A stretch of 24,233 bases of DNA from Saccoglossus kowalevskii (taxonomy: Eukaryota > Hemichordata > Enteropneusta > Harrimaniidae). Both the position numbers and the translations under genes were made by a program. Position 1 is the stretch's first letter; every line of letters starts with the position of its first letter. Shown piece by piece: positions 1-9,965 of this stretch. A model generated the notes under the pieces. The model made no database searches. It was not told the DNA's origin and was given only the letters and a program-made list of their open reading frames with translations. The DNA lies in contig NW_003108083.1 in NCBI RefSeq assembly GCF_000003605.2, positions 1,005,052-1,029,284 of the forward strand, given 5' to 3'.

Positions 1-129
1 ATAGTCCCGCTACCTTAAGCACACCATAGTTTTATTTACTGGTAATCTAACAAGTACATTACGTTTTGGGAATGCCTGCAATTACCATTGCTGATCATTT
101 TTTTTTTTGGCAACAACCAAAATTAATAT

Positions 130-261
130 TACTCTAAAATGGTTAATTATTCACTGGGTTTTAATTTTGCTTATTTCGCTGACTGGAAAATACGCTGAAA
201 TAAAACCCACTGAATATGTCTGTAATGCTAAATCAGTGAAAATTAGTCATTTTACAACTTA
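130..261 (-). mobile_element. Truncated family A foldback MITE
   Basis: This is a third, shorter copy of the element at 7534-7744 and 20563-20783, in the opposite orientation. It keeps the outer block (GGTTAATTATTCACTGGG, then TTTCGCTGACTGGAAAAT) and ends in CAGTGAAAATTAGTCATTTT, which matches the other end of the family. About 80 bp of the middle is missing compared with the full copies. A short open frame over 107-319 has no ATG start and is simply this repeat read through, so it is not a gene. Confidence 0.75.
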
Positions 262-264
262 TAC

Positions 265-1144
265 ACAGTTAAACTGCAGTTTAATGATTGACTACAGAAG
301 TAATTACTTAGCTTTATAGTAACACTAGTATAAGCTGTATAATTATTATCTGCCTGCCTACCTTATGGATTGAAACCAGCACAACTTTGACAGCCAAACT
401 TACTCCTAGAGTAACAGTTATAACAACATTGTTGACTAATTTTTTGTGACTAATGAAGACAAGACAGTGCTTGTTTTAAGTGGTTGCTGCTAGCTCTATT
501 GTTAAAACTGAAATGCATTGTTCAATTGAATCACCACCAGTGTGATTGCATAACAATGTATTCTATTGTTATTAAACTTTTGTGTCTCTCAGTATAAATT
601 ACATGGTTTGCAACCCTGATGTTTGGTGTTATGTGTTTTGCATAACAGTTTTTGTTTGTAAATGTTTTCTTTCTCAGTTCCAGTATACTTTTCTTTTATG
701 TTGCATGGAGGTAGATCTTTGCATGTGAAAAAAATGATTGAGAAGATCTGCCATTACTTTGGCACATTGTACCCACAGTTTCTAACATCAATCTATTTCA
801 TCAATAATTGAAAGATTATGCAGAATTTCAAGACAAAAATCACAGGGTTATTATTTGTTAAACAATTTATTTATTTACAGACTTACACCCTTGTCACAAC
901 AATTTATTTATTAAATATTTATTTAATAATCTATTTAGTTAGTTGTTAATTACCGATACGACTTTTAAAAATGAAGGTCTGACAAATGCAGTGCAACTAG
1001 TTCTCAAGTGACATGCTTTTGACCTTGTCATTATTTTCGGTTCCTGAGATTTTCATTATTTTTAGTGCACAACTGCACTGTTTTATACACAAGCCTCATA
1101 AAATATTGAGCTGCAATTCCATTACTTATCACACCCCTGCATTA
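265..1144. other. Unannotated AT-rich stretch
   Basis: I see no credible exon, RNA gene or repeat here. There are only AT-rich runs, such as the TTTATTTATT-like stretch near 860-930. It could be intergenic or intronic. Confidence 0.6.
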
Positions 1145-1302
1145 TTGGGACAAAAACAGCCAAATTTTTTGAGAAAAAACTGAAAATTGACTTAAATTTT
1201 GTCTATTGGCTCCAAAAATAGGGTTCATTACCAGGAATATTGAAGAATACAAGAAAAAATAGCAAAATAATTGTGGCAAGAAATTCTGGTGGTGAAAGGG
1301 TT
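1145..1302 (-). repeat. Dispersed repeat E, copy 1
   Basis: Positions 1145-1231 match the reverse complement of 18241-18319. Shared words include TTGGGACAAAAA, TGGCTCCAAAAATAGG and the AAATTTTGTCT/AGAATTTG block. The outer side ends in CTGGTGGTGAAAGGGTT (1286-1302), which is nearly the same as CTGGTAGTGAAAAAGGTT at the opposite end of copy 2. That pattern is what a terminal-inverted-repeat element would leave if each copy kept only one end. The family is not recognised. Confidence 0.6.
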
Positions 1303-3205
1303 AAAACTTTCTGACTGGTTGATTAATTGTACACACACCTGTACTATTAGATGACAAAGGAAATTGCACAAATGACAAGCATGGAATGGTCAGCTAACTA
1401 ACCGAAAACAGAAACATGTTCCAATCTTTAAAACACAAACATCAACTAAGTATCCCAACAGTTAAAATTTCACGGTTTAACCCCAAGCAAATACAATTTT
1501 GTGGTCGTCACATTGTCGCCACCAATAATCAGTAACAATTGACAACATATAATGTTACATAATGAGAAAGAAAGGTCATGACCTCACTCTAAAAAATCCA
1601 GACAGTTAAATAAACATTATAAAACAAAAATATCCATACTAGAGACAGCAGTGTAAGAAATTATACCGTGTAAAGTGCATTTAATGTTTTTTTTATGTTC
1701 ACTCATCAGATTGATTGAACAACTAACATTTTAAAATTCTTCCCGCTGTTGTATAGATTGAGTCAATACTAAAATTACAGTTCATGTTTCAATTAATTTG
1801 ACCACACAGTTGTTGGGATATAGAAGAATACAAGCTGATACAACAGTACACCATGTAGAGAAAAAAAACAGTTAATTAGTATGCATATTAGTTAATTAAC
1901 ATGCACAAACTGATAGCAGATTAATAGTATGCACATACAAAGTATCAATGATCTTGGCCACACTGCTGCCAAGACAAAACAAGTTCTTATATACACACAT
2001 GTATTGGAGGAACAAAATTCAACACACACAAACAAACAAACACTCAATCACCCAGCCACCATCAGTCGCTCATTTGCAGATGAGACTCAAAAATTATAAT
2101 AATTTTCAGACATAAATTGAGAAAAAAATTATTAAAATTGTAAATTTTAGTACAGACAAACAATCAACCATCACCAGCAACAACTTTTAGTGCATCACAA
2201 GTAAATAGGAAATAATTAAAATCTGTTACACAAACAAATGGAGAAGTTCACTCGTAGGAAAAATATAATTTCAATTAATTGCAATATTTACCTGTACATA
2301 CAACTATATTAAAGTATTCATTTAAAATGACTCAACTTCAGTTAACCTGAAAACCATTTTATTGCCGTTTGTCATAATAAACCCACATGGCAAAATAAAT
2401 TTTCAGTAACAAAGTGAGTTTAAAATGACTTTAAAACACAAATGATGACAGTAAAGTTTCCGTATAGGGACTAAAAGAAAAAAAGCAAATCATAAGACAT
2501 CGATAGGAAAAATATAATTCTATTTTGGACTGCCCCAATTACCGGAGTGTGTTGGGTATGACAACCATGCACAACTTTTGATTAGAACCAATATAACACA
2601 GAGCAATAACAGTTATTTTAAGAATGCAATCCACTCATGATAGCACACTGATAATATCATGGTCATCTAAAAGACATATTTGAGGGGGGGGAATGGCTAT
2701 AAGGTGCATGTCTAACACTCTTATGAGATGAGGGGTCACATATTTGTCATTTCAGTGTCCCTTGTACGGTATTTTGAGTGTCACATAAGGGGCATGAAAT
2801 CTGACTCCTTAAACACTTCACGTCCTGCGATCAGATGGTAATGTATTTTTTTTTTACACAGACGTGCATCAAATGCAAAACAAAAATAGATTGACATTAC
2901 TTTTCTACAATTTTGACTGTGAAAAAACAGTTAATTAATTTCATTATGTTTCACCAATGGTTAAATCCTAACAAAATCAACATTATTATACCCAAGAATA
3001 TTGTACAATATCCAAGCATTATAATATTGATAGAGAAGCAGAACAAGCTTTGAAGAATTGATTATTTTTACCCACATGATATGTCACAGAAATAAGCGCC
3101 ATGGAAAATTACAAGTCATAATTCCTGAATTATAACTGTTTTTAGAAGATAATATTGACATGCTGGAAGTAGAGACACACAGCACTGATTTCAGACACTG
3201 GTGTA
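1303..3205. other. Unannotated AT-rich stretch with simple repeats
   Basis: No supportable gene is visible. The stretch holds an imperfect palindrome at 1882-1905, a CA/CAAA-rich tract near 2021-2042, a G8 run at 2684-2691, and a 16-bp word (TAGGAAAAATATAATT) that occurs at both about 2257 and 2503. Confidence 0.55.
1882..1905. repeat. Imperfect 24-bp palindrome rich in homeodomain-type cores
   Basis: The 24 bp read almost the same on both strands, with two mismatched pairs out of twelve. The palindrome contains ATGCAT, TTAATTAA and ATGCA cores. Such AT-rich cores resemble POU and homeodomain sites, but in this base composition they also arise easily by chance. Confidence 0.4.
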
Positions 3206-3472
3206 GTGTTACACACTTGGCAAACAGTCATCTTAACTTACTTGGGTACACACAGATTACGGAAGAAAGCAGCACGGCCGGCCGTTACAAGCTATTTCAC
3301 GCTGTTATGTGCTATAATCCATGATCTGCAAATCCATAGAAGTGCTACACAAAAGAATAATTCAAAGAACTTCCTTCCAGCAGGCCAACGAATCAAAGAA
3401 AGGATTACAAACTTTCTAGAGTTCAGCAAGCAGTTAATCAGTGCACACTTCCACTGGTATTGGGTCACTTAA
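3206..3472 (+). other. Open stretch of 88 codons without ATG, not recognised
   Basis: This frame is open but contains no methionine codon, so it could only be an internal or final exon. Its last third has a mixed, protein-like composition (PAGQRIKERITNFLEFSKQ, then a short tail ending at TAA). CTTCCTTCCAG near 3371-3381 could be a 3' splice site. The complementary strand is also open over more than 50 codons in the same place, so the strand is undecided. No family was recognised. It also spans the GC-only palindrome at 3274-3285. Confidence 0.12.
3274..3285. repeat. GC-rich perfect palindrome ACGGCCGGCCGT
   Basis: This 12-bp perfect palindrome has a core of eight consecutive G or C bases (GGCCGGCC), inside a very AT-rich window. 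I see no partner copy. Confidence 0.6.
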
Positions 3473-4259
3473 GGGACAGGTCAATGAACTTTAAGGGGGA
3501 GGGGGTATTTACACACAGAAAATACACTGCATACCATATATCTCTAGGGTCTATACTAATATATATTTATAGATATAGATAGATAACTGTGATGATTTGT
3601 TTTATATATATATATATATATTACAGCTAATCTTTGAAGCCTCCCTTGAATCAAATGACCTGCCCCTAACACTTATAGCAATGCACACTGCCTATGCATG
3701 CATGTACATGTCTATTTATAAGATACACACATGGTGTAAAATTAGACACCAATCAGTTCATAGAAATTTGATAGCATTACACAGATCACACTACCACTAT
3801 CAATTATATAAAGTTCACTTCAAGAAACAATAGTGACTGTTATGTATGTAAATAAAAGGAGAGACTTTTTTTTTCATTTTCACTGTTTTTTGATAAACAA
3901 GAGAGTCTAACAAACTGTTGTTAGCCGGTCGACGTATTTTTGTTGGCATTTTCAGTCAGTTGACCAATGTGCTGAACCCTGCTTTATGCTGTAATTCTAA
4001 TAAATGTGGATACTATTTAATAACTATTTTATTGGTACATTTGTACTACAAAAAAACATTGTTGATAACCACATAATAGTAAAAGCATTATTTTCACCGG
4101 TATTTAATTTTATTATTTTAAAATTTATTTCCAAGCAATTGCCAAGTTTATCAGCGACTGTTTCACTAAAAGAGAGAACTTCATGAAAAGCAATTTACCA
4201 GCTGCCTCAAAATAACACCAAAAAATATTTATATAATAATATTTTCACAGTATTTATTT
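3473..4259. other. Unannotated stretch with TA and GATA-like simple repeats
   Basis: There is no credible gene. It holds the run GGGGGAGGGGG at 3495-3505, an ATAGATAGATA-type tract at 3558-3587 and a (TA)9 tract at 3603-3620. Short open frames here have no ATG or run across the simple repeats. Confidence 0.55.
3603..3620. repeat. (TA)9 microsatellite
   Basis: About nine uninterrupted TA units, directly after an AGATAGATA-type tract at 3558-3587. Confidence 0.9.
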
Positions 4260-4345
4260 CACTATTTATTGTTCCTTGTATCCTTATTGTATTCTAATCT
4301 AGATCCCAGAGGGGATACGATATCAATAAAGGTTGTTGTTATTAT
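4260..4345 (+). mobile_element. Possible LINE-like 3' end with hairpin and TTG tail
   Basis: The segment contains a small hairpin (ATCCC 4303-4307, loop AGAG, GGGAT 4312-4316). An alternative outer stem pairs GTATCC (4278-4283) with GGATAC (4313-4318). It is followed by ATCAATAAAGGTTGTTGTTA. In CR1/L2-like LINEs and the SINEs that share their tails, a 3' hairpin followed by a short microsatellite is the usual end. No reverse transcriptase frame is present, so this would be a heavily 5'-truncated copy. Confidence 0.35.
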
Positions 4346-4784
4346 ATACACTTTGTTTTAAGTTAAATTAGCTCTATTGTATTTTTGCATGTTTATGTGG
4401 ATTTAAATTAGCAGATTTCAAGTATGAGTTCAAATAACAAATTTAAATAAATAAATTAAGTAAATTTCCTATATCAACAGTACTTTTCTGTTCAGGTATG
4501 TAACATTGAAAAGCAAGTCTGTTGTACAAGTGTAAGTTTGGATAATGTATTACACACAGAAAAGTAGCCCATTCCGGTATATCCACCAACCCACCCACAA
4601 CAAAATCGATACTACAGTATATTATCTTACAAAAAACACACAACTTTTTCATTAGTTCACCAGCAAAACAACTTCAAACTTAATATTTTCGACCAATTTT
4701 TGAAACAACCTGCTATAATTTAAAATACAACTCTTCTTCCCCAGTCTCAGCGGTCAAAACAAAAAAGACTCAAACATAAGGGTG

Positions 4785-4798
4785 GTTGCCATAGTAAC
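4785..4798. promoter_or_regulatory. X-box-like RFX palindrome
   Basis: GTTGCCATAGTAAC matches the two-half-site X-box bound by RFX factors (GTTRCC, two bases, then RGYAAC). It lies about 300 bp upstream of the candidate first exon at 5084. Binding is inferred from the motif only. Confidence 0.5.
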
Positions 4799-5083
4799 CT
4801 ACCTTGCATGCCATTACACATCAATCCCACCAGCAGGTGTGATAATTGCACATAACATTTCACATTTCGGTCGCGATACAATCCAATTAAAGTGCTTAAA
4901 CTGGATTAGCGACAGTCTTGAAAACCAGAATAAACCATAATCACTATGACCATAATGTTCAAGTTCGGTGATTTGGAAGAATTGCCAAAAAAAGTAGCTG
5001 TCAATGTAAGCGTAACACAAGAACCACAACGTAAAGGATACAGGCCTTGATAAGCCGAACAAAGAATAAAACAAATAGTTACA

Positions 5084-5162
5084 ATGCAGCCACTGCCACC
5101 AATGGGATCAAAGTTTGAAGCAAAGTGGCGGGTAGCTTTTATCCTGTTTGTTCATTGTTTAG
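5084..5162 (+). CDS. Possible first coding exon with signal-peptide-like sequence
   Basis: An ATG with A at -3 opens 29 codons before TGA at 5171-5173. The peptide starts MQPLPPMGSKFEAKW, then has a basic step (KWR) and a hydrophobic run (VAFILFVHCLG), the shape of a signal peptide or signal anchor. A possible 5' splice site, TTTAG|GTAGAC at 5162/5163, would end the exon in phase 1, the usual phase for signal-peptide exons of extracellular proteins. That donor is weak at its +4 and +5 bases. A better donor (GAGAG|GTAACC) lies just past the stop. The surrounding 4.7-5.4 kb is less AT-rich and has an X-box and an E2F-type site. No family was recognised and the hydrophobic run may be chance. Confidence 0.2.
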
Positions 5163-5344
5163 GTAGACGGTGACAGACAGAGAGGTAACCAATGACCATT
5201 TGGTGTCATTCATTTAATTTTAATATTGGAGGGGTGGGGGGTTAAAGACCAAGGAGGTGTACTAGGATAAAGTTAGCTTGTTTTTTCTGTTAATGTAAGT
5301 ACATGTAATAACATTGACAGTTTTACAATTTGAACCCCATAATT

Positions 5345-5356
5345 TTTCCCGCCAAT
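5345..5356 (-). promoter_or_regulatory. E2F-type site
   Basis: TTTCCCGCCAAT is the reverse of the E2F consensus TTTGGCGGGAAA with one end base changed. It lies 180-270 bp downstream of the candidate exon at 5084. Only the motif match supports it. Confidence 0.35.
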
Positions 5357-5891
5357 AATCTTTTTACAACATTTTGTACATTTCTTTGCATTGCTTATTA
5401 ATTTCTAACCCAAATGAACAATATTTCCCATGTCTTGAACAAATATAAAAGAAAAATTTGTTACGTAAATTGGCAAAACGGATAAGAACTTTAGTGAATG
5501 ATTACACAGACAGGTATACATGTCAGACGGGGTCAAAGTTCATCAATTTCCTCCGCTAAACTGAATTTGTTAGAGATGGGTCAACAGAGAAGAAAAGAAG
5601 ATCATCATCTAACTGTCTATTGTATCTTAGGTAACACCAATGAATTAGTCACTAGGCAACCAAACAATTCTCCTCTTTAACCTATAACTGTCGCTTGAAA
5701 AAAGGTCTGCAGGATTTTGCTTTTCTGAGTGAGTGGTTGTTTTGTAGAAAATTGAATGGGTAGACAACAGGTAATAAAATTTGAAGGCATAGATAAAGGC
5801 GGGTTAAATCAATGCTCGCTAGGATAATTTGACGTTTAAATGTGATGATCACAATTGATGAACAGAGACACATGTCACCGAAATAAGGGAA
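5357..5891. other. Unannotated stretch before the Harbinger-like MITE
   Basis: Two open frames of about 60 codons lie here on opposite strands (5498-5680 plus, 5682-5873 minus). Neither looks like a known domain and neither has convincing splice signals. I see no repeat in this stretch. Confidence 0.5.
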
Positions 5892-6349
5892 TAAGGGACG
5901 ACGTCAAAAGATCGATGTCGGATAAAAAACTTATTTCCTTTAGTTTGGGAGTGGGGGGGTTTTGACCTCAAAAAGTTTCCATCCTACAAAAACGATTTTA
6001 TTTTTTAATGAAGTCAAAAAACTCTTGGAGTATTTGCAGTTCGTTTTTTTCTATCCAATCATGGACAGAAATAACCGAAAAGGGAAAAAAAAACAGAAAA
6101 ATGGTTTTGGTTCGAGTGTAAATTTGTGCGTCAAATGAGGTGCATTTGTAAAATCTTTTTACACCCACCCGACAACCAACTGCTATGCAATACTACTGTC
6201 CGATTATCAATTTGTATTTAATGGTGAATGTAGTCTGACGCCATGACCAATATTTATCAATTAAGTTTCAGTGGGGGGTAGGGGGGTTTGGAAAAAACTA
6301 AAGGAATTAAGTTTTTTATCCGACATCGATCTTTTGACGTTGTCCCTAA
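5892..6349. mobile_element. PIF/Harbinger-like MITE with 53-bp inverted ends
   Basis: Positions 5894-5946 and 6295-6347 are inverted copies that agree at 51 of 53 bases. Both begin AGGGAC then ACGTCAAAAGATCGATGTCG. If the element is taken as GGGAC to GTCCC (5895-6346, 452 bp), it is flanked by a direct TAA on each side (5892-5894 and 6347-6349). A 3-bp TWA duplication is the signature of PIF/Harbinger elements. The interior has no transposase-length frame, so it is non-autonomous. G-runs sit just inside both ends (5953-5959 and 6273-6286). The near-identity of the two ends suggests a fairly young insertion. The superfamily call rests on the 3-bp flank alone. Confidence 0.85.
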
Positions 6350-7533
6350 GTAAAACCTTAGATACATTCTTACTCACTTATTGTGCAAACTGAAACAAAG
6401 TTACAGATTTAGAGAAAATCAATTTTTAAAATCAGCCATAACGATCAACATCAATACCTCGCATTAAAATTTTGCATTAAGCAAATACTAAAAATTTTGA
6501 ATACAATAATATCAAACCATCAGATCTCAGCATTCACAAAAGTTTTGTATTCACAATGGAAGGTTCAATTTATGATACCACTTTTAGTGCCTTTTTTCTG
6601 TAATTTCTTTGTTAATTTATGATTAATTTATGCAAGAAAACAACATCTAACTTTGGTGTTAAATATGCATACAAACAATAAAAAACAAAAGATTATTACT
6701 AATACATGATGTCAACAATGGGAATTGAATGCCGCCACAGGAACAAATGCTTTTAATAGCATTTTTCATTTTTAATATTTATACATTATGTATTTGTTTT
6801 TGTCTTTCTATGAAATGTATTTACGTTATTTCTTTGCCACTGTACAGGATAGAGGTCATAATGGAATGTAGATAGATGAGTTGCTAGACTAGTATGCTAC
6901 CTTATCAGTGTGTATTCACATACCACTATAAGCTATCTATTGTTACTGAGCCTTGGTTGTAACATTGTTTTGTGCACACTTGATCCCCCACTTATTACAA
7001 ATAAACTAAAAATGTATATACACAAAGTTCATCGTTTTATTCAAAAATTTTAATTTACTTGTAACTTATTTTTTGCATGATTTTGTCTTTTTCAAAGTTA
7101 AAGTGCAAGTCTGGGGAGTACAGCCTCGGATGGTACATGCAATGTATAAGGTTTGAGTTGTAGCACCATCAGTTGGTTTCTATATATGCAAGAATGGGGG
7201 GGGGGGGGATTTCTCGCTCGCGTAATGTGTTCGATGGTTTTCCTGGTTCCTGGCATTCTAATTAGCTAATGAATGTTTTCAAGGCATAATCCCTATGCAG
7301 ATGAAATTGGAACATTTACACCCGACCCCACAAATGTTTAAGATAATGCAAAACATGTCAATTACAAATGATTCATTTATTCACTTTCAATAAGGGTTAT
7401 AATTTGCAATTAAAGAACAAGGATGTTAATTAAGCACATAGTTTTATATTTCACTTTTGATATGAACCGTTTTATAAATGAGGGGAATGAATGGGGCAGA
7501 AGAACAAATTTATTTTAGACCATCACAACAACA
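6350..7533. other. Unannotated AT-rich stretch with a G13 run
   Basis: I see no supportable gene. The only landmark is an uninterrupted run of 13 G at 7196-7208, followed by CTCGCTCGCG. Confidence 0.55.
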
Positions 7534-7744
7534 TACCGTAAAATGACTAATATTCACTGGGTTTAAATTTCGCTGATCAACCATTTCAGGCATATTCAGT
7601 GGGTTTTAAATTCACGGTTTTATCATTTAGATAATGTATTCTTTGCTAAATTTTACATATTCACTGGGTTTTAATTTAGCGCATTTTCCAGTCAGCGAAA
7701 TAAGCAAAATTAAAAGCCAATGAATAATTAACCCTTTTACAATA
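7534..7744 (+). mobile_element. Family A foldback MITE, full copy
   Basis: The element starts TACCGTAAAATGACTAAT and ends TTTTACAATA. The ends are inverted repeats of each other over about 35 bp with mismatches. It is bounded by TA on both sides, as expected for Tc1/mariner-type insertion. Inside, the word TATTCACTGGGTTTTAATTT and close variants occur several times in both orientations, so a single strand could fold along most of its 211 bp. A second copy in the same orientation is at 20563-20783 and a shortened inverted copy at 130-261. It has no coding capacity. Confidence 0.85.
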
Positions 7745-8046
7745 TACATCATAATACAAGTATCTTATATGTACAACAGTAATTGGACAGGTAAAGATGT
7801 CCAAAAACGTTTGGTTTAAGGTTACTTAAATAAAAACTTGCAATAAGCGGAAGAGGAAGCTGCTGTCAATTCCTAGGAATACATCACTGAGTCACAGGAC
7901 ACTATGATTATGTTATTACACTGAAGTAAAAATTTTGATAGGCTGCATGTATTTCCTAATTAAGACAGACATACAATAATGGACTCAAATAGCCACTATG
8001 ATCTTGTTGAGAGTGATTGAAAGAAATTGTTTTTTCCCAAAAAATA

Positions 8047-8202
8047 ATGTTCCATTGTCCATTGCTACAAAAACCATGGTTACATGATCAGGAGAACAGT
8101 GGACGTGATAACAGGAGAGATTATGGGACAGTAATTGATGGGAGAAACCAGATTCCTGGCTTTCTTGATTTTAATGGAAATTTAGCAGTCAACTGCATCT
8201 AA
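8047..8202 (+). CDS. Short open frame of 51 codons, not recognised
   Basis: ATG at 8047 opens a hydrophilic peptide that includes HDQENSGRDNRRDYGTVIDG and ends LAVNCI before TAA. The codon choice is less skewed to A and T than the surroundings. The peptide has no signal sequence, membrane segment or motif that I know. It could be a terminal exon, but no strong acceptor is visible upstream. Chance is at least as likely as coding. Confidence 0.12.
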   Translation: MFHCPLLQKPWLHDQENSGRDNRRDYGTVIDGRNQIPGFLDFNGNLAVNCI

Positions 8203-8450
8203 GGAAAATTAAGTATTGTGAAGTTCAAGCTCATGGAATCGATTCAGGTACCTTTCTTTTATTTCCTCTTTGTCGTTTATTTGATAAAATCTTGAACTCA
8301 CTTAAATATGAATAATTTGTAAAGTTTTAAAATTTCAACATTATAGTAATTTTACAAGCAAATCAATCACACATACAAGTAAGTAGAGTTTGTCAAGTTA
8401 CGTTTGTGTCATACTGTATTTCATGTTTTCTAATAATTTCAAGTTGTCTA

Positions 8451-8468
8451 ACATACATACATACATAC
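8451..8468. repeat. (ACAT)4.5 microsatellite
   Basis: ACATACATACATACATAC, uninterrupted. Confidence 0.9.
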
Positions 8469-8974
8469 CTCATGGGAATTCAGAATATGTACGAGTAAAT
8501 ACACGTAAAATGAAGAGGACCCAAAGCTGATTTAAAAGATCTTACACTGATCTCAGCAATAACTTCACCATTAGATTCTAAACATTTTAATGAGTTCTAA
8601 CAAAACAAGTAAAGTCTTAGATTCCAGCGTTTCTGAGCAATGAATGAAAAGACGACGTGATTTGCAATCATATTAATCTCACCTAAACTTTACTATCATT
8701 TAACTGTTTGTCGTGTTTACCCAACTCAATGCGTGATATTTAAAGATCTTAGTAATCAGCAACTAATTTTTAACTTCTAGTGATTTGAAAAAAATGTTCT
8801 CAAATAATAAGTATGTAGAGATGTTAGTGGAAAGTGAAAGTCAACTTCGATAAAACCCCATCGTTCCTACTAAGCCTTATGTGTTATTTAGAGGTTATAA
8901 ATGGTAAAGGGTATTTGATACATATAGCAAATACAAGACCTCTCTGGGGGAAAATTAGCATATTGGGCAAAAGA

Positions 8975-9965
8975 TATGATAACAGTGTCCCTTTAAGTGT
9001 GAGACTCTCAATATGTACACGTATATATAGTTCTAATAACAATGTGCCTTTAAGTGTGGGACTCACCATATGTACATGTGCAGCTATAATAACAATGTCC
9101 CTTCAAATGTTGGACTCACCATATGTACATGTGCAGCTATGGTGACAATGTCCCTTTAAATGTGGGACTCACCATACATAATGTATGTACATGTGCAGCT
9201 ATGATAATGCCCTTTAAGTATAAAACTCGCCATATGTACATGTGCAGCTATGATAACAATGTCCCTTTAAAAAATGGGACTCACCATATGTACATGTACA
9301 GCTATGGTGACAATGTCCCTTTACGTATGGGACTCACCATATGTACATGTGCAGCTATGATAACAATGTCCCTATAAATGTGGGACTCACCATATGTACA
9401 TGTGCAGCTATGATAACACTGTCCATTTAAAAATGGGACTCACCATATGTACATGTACAGTTATGATAATGGCCCTTTTAGTGTGGGACTCACCATATGT
9501 ACATGTGCAGCTATGATAACACTGTCCCTTTAAAAGTGGGACTCACCATATGTACATGTACAGCTATGATAATGGCCCTTTAAGTGTGGGAATCACCATA
9601 TGTACATGTGCAGCTATGGTGACAATGTCCCTTTAAATGTGGGACTCACCATATGTACATATGCAGCTATGATTATATAACAATATCCCTTTAAATGTGG
9701 GACTCACCATATGTACATGTGTAGTTGTGATGACAATGTCCCTTTAAGCGTGGGACTCGCCATATGTACATATGCAGCTATGATTATATAACAATGTCCC
9801 TTTAAGTGTGGGACTCTCTATATGTACATGTGTAGTTGTGATGACAATGTCCCTTTAAGCGTGGGACTCGCCATATGTACATATGCAGCTATGATTATAT
9901 AACAATGTCCCTTTAAGTGTGGGACTACCATATGTACATATGCAGCTATGATAACAATGTCCCTC
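8975..9965. repeat. Minisatellite, about 53-bp unit, 18 copies
   Basis: Each unit reads roughly CATATGTACATGTG, CAGCTATGATAACAAT, GTCCCTTTAA, then GTGGGACTCAC. Unit starts are near 9010, 9067, 9120, 9173, 9231, 9285, 9338, 9391, 9444, 9494, 9547, 9597, 9650, 9708, 9761, 9819, 9872 and 9929, with partial copies at the edges. Unit lengths fall into classes of about 50, 53 and 58 bp. The 58-bp class mostly carries an extra TATAT. Alternating classes form dimers: 103 bp at 9391-9493 and 9494-9596, and about 110 bp at 9708-9818 and 9819-9928. Short open frames across it on both strands only repeat peptides read from the unit and are not genes. Confidence 0.97.

Larger units (their letters stand above)
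7745..8974. other. Mostly unannotated stretch
   Basis: It contains a short ATG frame at 8047-8202, a CATA tract at 8451-8468 and a donor-like GATTCAG|GTACC near 8245. Nothing else can be supported. Confidence 0.5.

Noticed and set aside
4946-5050. Plus-strand 34-codon frame with a good internal donor (CAAT|GTAAGC)
   Set aside because: Too short to support alone. I kept it only as context for the 5084 candidate.
4814-5074. Minus-strand frame of 86 codons rich in F, W and Y
   Set aside because: It overlaps possible plus-strand exons, has no recognised domain, and its hydrophobic content is what the complement of A-rich DNA gives.
5648-5660. GTCACTAGGCAAC, a possible further X-box
   Set aside because: One base shorter than the standard spacing and with an imperfect half-site.
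8834-9377. Overlapping frames across the minisatellite encoding repeated peptides
   Set aside because: Unit lengths of 50, 53 and 58 bp are not multiples of three, so the frame shifts from unit to unit. The peptides are by-products of the repeat.
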